7,730 nt of DNA from positions 1 to 7,730 of the forward strand of contig SKKM01000137.1 of NCBI GenBank assembly GCA_007121485.1, in the 5' to 3' direction. Shown here piece by piece: positions 5,943 to 7,730 of this stretch. The notes below the pieces were generated by a model. That model made no database searches and had not been told where the DNA came from. It saw nothing but the letters and a program-made list of their open reading frames with translations. The DNA is from Wenzhouxiangella sp. (GTDB taxonomy: Bacteria > Pseudomonadota > Gammaproteobacteria > Xanthomonadales > Wenzhouxiangellaceae). Within the stretch, counting starts at the first letter, position 1. Each line of letters starts with the position of its first letter. Position numbers and translations under genes: made by a program.

Positions 5943-6566
5943 TCAATGCCCGGGCTTCCAGTGCGCGCCCAGCGACTTGGCCAGGCGTTGTCTCAGCACG
6001 CTGTGACGCGGGAAGTGGGCCATCAGGAACTCCATCTGGTCGGCCAGGATGCGGCGGCCCTGCAGATAGACGTATTCGGCGTGGGTCGGCGCGAAGGGGA
6101 TGGCCAGCAGCTGCATGCCGGCCTGCTCCGGGGTGCGCGAGCCCTTGTGGTTGTTGCAGCGCTTGCAGGCCGTGACCACGTTGACCCAGCTGTCCTCGCC
6201 GCCCTGCGAGAGCGGCTTGACGTGGTCGCGCGAGAGATCCCGGACGTGGAAGGTGTTGCCGCAGTACAGGCAGATGTTCTCGTCGCGCCGGAACAGCGCG
6301 CGGTTGGACAGCGGCGGCGTGTAGTGGCCGTAGAAGCGGTGGGCGTCGGGGTGCGAACCGTGGGTGGCCACGATGGCGTTGACCGGGATGACCGTACGCT
6401 GGCCGGTCAGGGAGTTGACCCCGCCCCGGAGCTCATAGAGCACGCGGCCGAGGGCATACTGGACCTGGCCCAGCACGATCATGCGCACGGCGTCCTGGTA
6501 ACCGATCCACTCCAGCGGCATGCCGGTGACGTCGGTACGTAAAACCTGTTGATCGAGCTGCAACAT
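5943..6566 (-). CDS. HNH endonuclease-domain protein
   Basis: The protein has 207 residues. The C-terminal half carries an HNH/beta-beta-alpha metal fold with a zinc-binding frame: CLYCG at 99-103, LSRDHVKPLSQGGEDSW at 111-127 (His115 as the predicted general base), Asn129, and CKRCNNHKG at 134-142. The four cysteines (99, 102, 134, 137) should hold a structural zinc. The N-terminal region, with MPLEWIGYQDAVRMIVLGQV, matches the style of widespread chromosomal HNH proteins of bacteria; their role is not established, and restriction or repair are guesses. Start ATG 6566 is chosen because LQLDQQVLRTDVTGMPLEW resembles the family N-terminus. The open frame upstream reads into the divergent promoter region and looks spurious. 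There is no strong Shine-Dalgarno. It is first in a two-gene unit with the 5'-nuclease. Confidence 0.88.
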   Translation of the reverse strand: MLQLDQQVLRTDVTGMPLEWIGYQDAVRMIVLGQVQYALGRVLYELRGGVNSLTGQRTVIPVNAIVATHGSHPDAHRFYGHYTPPLSNRALFRRDENICLYCGNTFHVRDLSRDHVKPLSQGGEDSWVNVVTACKRCNNHKGSRTPEQAGMQLLAIPFAPTHAEYVYLQGRRILADQMEFLMAHFPRHSVLRQRLAKSLGAHWKPGH

Positions 6567-6604
6567 CTTGTGTTCAAGCCTGCGCCGAGCCCCAAGATGC
6601 GGTG

Positions 6605-6610
6605 ATTCTA
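6605..6610 (-). promoter_or_regulatory. Possible -10 element (TAGAAT) for the HNH/exonuclease unit
   Basis: On the minus strand TAGAAT matches five of six -10 consensus bases and would start transcription about 30 bases before ATG 6566. The -35 region at a 16-18 base spacing is poor (about TGGTTC or CTGGTT). One arm of the 11-bp inverted repeat begins two bases upstream, inside the promoter spacer, where a repressor could act. Confidence 0.3.
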
Positions 6611-6611
6611 A

Positions 6612-6663
6612 CCGGATTCGCCGGCCGGAACCAGCCTCTTTGGCAAGCCATGGGCGAATCCGG
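6612..6663. repeat. 11-bp perfect inverted repeat with 30-base spacer between divergent genes
   Basis: CCGGATTCGCC (6612-6622) is the exact reverse complement of GGCGAATCCGG (6653-6663). The spacer (6623-6652) shows only a tiny TGGC/GCCA stem of its own. The repeat lies in the 170-base region between the HNH and Do-protease start codons. Two half-sites separated by 30 bases, close to three helical turns, would suit a dimeric or looping regulator, or an RNA hairpin if transcribed. It is not followed by a T-run, so it is not a terminator. Confidence 0.5.
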
Positions 6664-6673
6664 CCGTTCAGTG

Positions 6674-6701
6674 GAAACCATGCGGCCCCGCCAAGGTCGA
6701 A
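6674..6701 (+). promoter_or_regulatory. Weak sigma-E-like promoter candidate for the Do protease
   Basis: GAAAC (6674-6678) followed at 16 bases from the end of a 7-base -35 window by TCGAA (6697-6701) faintly resembles the extracytoplasmic sigma-E pattern (GGAACTT, then TCnnA). That pattern would be biologically sensible for an envelope-stress protease. Only four of the seven -35 bases agree, so this is a guess prompted by the gene's role. Confidence 0.15.
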
Positions 6702-6710
6702 GGGGCCTTG
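6684..6710 (+). promoter_or_regulatory. Two mutually exclusive small hairpins before the Do protease gene
   Basis: GGCCCC (6684-6689) can pair with GGGGCC (6702-6707) over a 12-base loop. Alternatively CAAGG (6692-6696) can pair with CCTTG (6706-6710). The two cannot form together. They lie 26 bases or more before ATG 6737 and do not cover the ribosome binding site. They may be fortuitous in such GC-rich DNA. Confidence 0.2.
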
Positions 6711-6721
6711 AAACCTGCCTG

Positions 6722-6728
6722 AAGGGAG
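6722..6728 (+). promoter_or_regulatory. Ribosome binding site of the Do protease (AAGGGAG)
   Basis: This strong Shine-Dalgarno lies 8 bases before ATG 6737. It decides between that start and the ATG at 6729, which directly abuts the site and is in another frame that does not encode the protease. Confidence 0.7.
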
Positions 6729-6736
6729 ATGAAGCG

Positions 6737-7730
6737 ATGCTTCGTTGCCAAGTTCTCGCCATCCTGCTGCTGTTGCCCGTGGCCGGGGCCCGCGCCGCCC
6801 TGCCGGCCGAGGTCGATGGACAGCCCTTGCCGTCGCTCGCACCGGTGCTCGAGCAGGTCACGCCGGCAGTCATCAACATTCATACGCGCACGCGCGTCCA
6901 GGTGCGTTCCAGCCCGTTTTTCGACGACCCGTTTTTCCGCCAGTTCTTCGACCTGCCCAGCATTCCGCGCGAGCGCGTTCAGCAGTCGCTGGGCTCGGGC
7001 GTGGTGGTGGATGCCCGCAACGGGCTGATCCTGACCAACAATCACGTCATCGACGGGGCCGACGATATCGCCGTCACCCTGGAGGACGGGCGCGAGTTCA
7101 GCGCCCAGTTCGTCGGCGCCGATCGCGAGACCGACCTCGCCCTGATCCGCATCGACGCCGACGGCCTGTCCGAGCTGCCGCTGCACGATGCGACACCGCT
7201 CAGGGTCGGCGATTTCGTGGTCGCCGTCGGCAATCCCTTCGGCCTGGGCCAGACCGTCACCTCAGGGATTGTCTCGGCGCTGGGCCGCTCCGGCCTGCGC
7301 GGGCTGGAGTACCAGAACTTCATCCAGACCGACGCCTCGATCAACCCGGGCAACTCCGGCGGCGCGCTGATCGATCTGCGCGGCCGGCTGATCGGTATCA
7401 ATACGGCCATCTTCACGCCCTCGGGCGGCAACGTGGGGATCGGCTTTGCCATCCCGGCCAGCACCGCGCTGTACGTGAAGGAGCAGCTGCTGCGCCACGG
7501 CGAGGTGCGGCGCGGTACGTTCGGCCTGGCGGTGCAGGATCTGGACCGGCCCTTGCGTGAGGCGCTGGAGATTCCAGACCGTTCCGGTGCGGTGGTGACC
7601 CGCCTGGCCGAAAACGGACCCGCGCAGCAGGCCGGGCTGCAGCCCGGCGACGTGATCCTGCGCATCGACCAGCGCACCGTGCGCGACGCCCAGATGCTGC
7701 GCGCCATCGAGGGTCTGCTGCCGGTCGACG
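6737..7730 (+). CDS. Do/HtrA family periplasmic serine endoprotease (DegP/DegQ-like), 3' truncated by window end
   Basis: The first 331 residues are present and the frame is open to the window end. The family degrades or refolds damaged envelope proteins in the periplasm as oligomers. A signal peptide is visible (MLRCQ, a Leu-rich core, cleavage probably after ARA at 20); Cys4 is not in a lipobox. The mature N-terminus LPSLAPVLEQVTPAVINIHT is typical of the family. The LA loop (about 52-84, with DDPFFRQFFD) is short, as in DegQ or MucD rather than E. coli DegP. The catalytic triad is His103 in TNNHVI, Asp133 in ETDLALI and Ser207 in NPGNSGGAL. A first PDZ domain begins near 259 (RGTFGLAVQD) and contains PAQQAGLQPGDVILRID at 295-311. 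Whether there is a second PDZ domain cannot be seen, so DegP, DegQ, MucD and DegS cannot be fully separated; DegS is less likely because no retained membrane anchor is evident. Confidence 0.94.
   Translation, partial: MLRCQVLAILLLLPVAGARAALPAEVDGQPLPSLAPVLEQVTPAVINIHTRTRVQVRSSPFFDDPFFRQFFDLPSIPRERVQQSLGSGVVVDARNGLILTNNHVIDGADDIAVTLEDGREFSAQFVGADRETDLALIRIDADGLSELPLHDATPLRVGDFVVAVGNPFGLGQTVTSGIVSALGRSGLRGLEYQNFIQTDASINPGNSGGALIDLRGRLIGINTAIFTPSGGNVGIGFAIPASTALYVKEQLLRHGEVRRGTFGLAVQDLDRPLREALEIPDRSGAVVTRLAENGPAQQAGLQPGDVILRIDQRTVRDAQMLRAIEGLLPVD

Noticed and set aside
5309..6175. 288-codon plus-strand open frame across the exonuclease and HNH genes
   Set aside because: It spans two well-supported minus-strand genes and their junction and has no domain signature, so it is a GC-rich shadow.
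6745..7560. 271-codon plus-strand frame inside the protease
   Set aside because: It is Arg/Ala/Gly-rich and out of frame with the catalytic triad motifs of the Do protease, which is the real frame.
1..7730. Mobile element, phage, CRISPR or toxin-antitoxin content
   Set aside because: No transposase, integrase, direct repeat array, terminal repeats or toxin-like small gene pair can be read. The HNH gene resembles chromosomal family members and is not next to phage or intron features.

Overview
This is an ordinary-looking chromosomal stretch of a high-GC bacterium (roughly two thirds G+C by eye). The gene set (ahcY next to metF, a CPXCG-type cysteine-rich protein, a MAPEG protein with the RxxxNxxE motif, a Do/HtrA protease with a short LA loop) fits a Gammaproteobacterium, perhaps near the Xanthomonadales, Wenzhouxiangellaceae or Chromatiales. 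That placement is an inference from protein style and composition, not from a marker gene. I see no tRNA, rRNA, insertion sequence, phage gene, CRISPR array or clear intrinsic terminator.

Layout. (1) Bases 1-1270, plus strand: the 3' end of ahcY, then metF. Both belong to the S-adenosylmethionine/methionine cycle: AhcY clears S-adenosylhomocysteine to homocysteine, and MetF supplies the methyl-folate used to remethylate it. A long GC-rich hairpin fills most of the 77-base gap between them. (2) Bases 1288-2466, minus strand: an exported isoaspartyl peptidase/L-asparaginase followed by a 59-residue CPXCG zinc-ribbon-like protein, probably translationally coupled. (3) Bases 2563-3483: a four-helix MAPEG membrane protein (plus) and a Nudix hydrolase of the ADP-ribose pyrophosphatase type (minus). 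They are convergent and their coding ends overlap by 60 bases. (4) Bases 3584-5005, plus: a secreted protein with an N-terminal TPR-like helical region and a C-terminal NHL/SMP-30-like beta-propeller, function unknown. (5) Bases 5021-6566, minus: a two-gene unit of an HNH endonuclease-domain protein and a PolA-like 5'-3' exonuclease with a complete metal-ligand set. (6) Bases 6737-7730, plus: a Do/HtrA (DegP/DegQ-like) periplasmic serine protease that runs off the window.

There are three divergent intergenic regions (2467-2562, 3484-3583, 6567-6736), which must hold promoters in both directions. The last contains an 11-bp perfect inverted repeat and is the most likely regulatory hub. I found no convincing new multi-gene system. 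The most unusual observations are the ahcY-metF hairpin, the paired HNH/5'-nuclease genes, the TPR-propeller protein, and a Gly-to-Ser change at the predicted self-cleavage site of the asparaginase.
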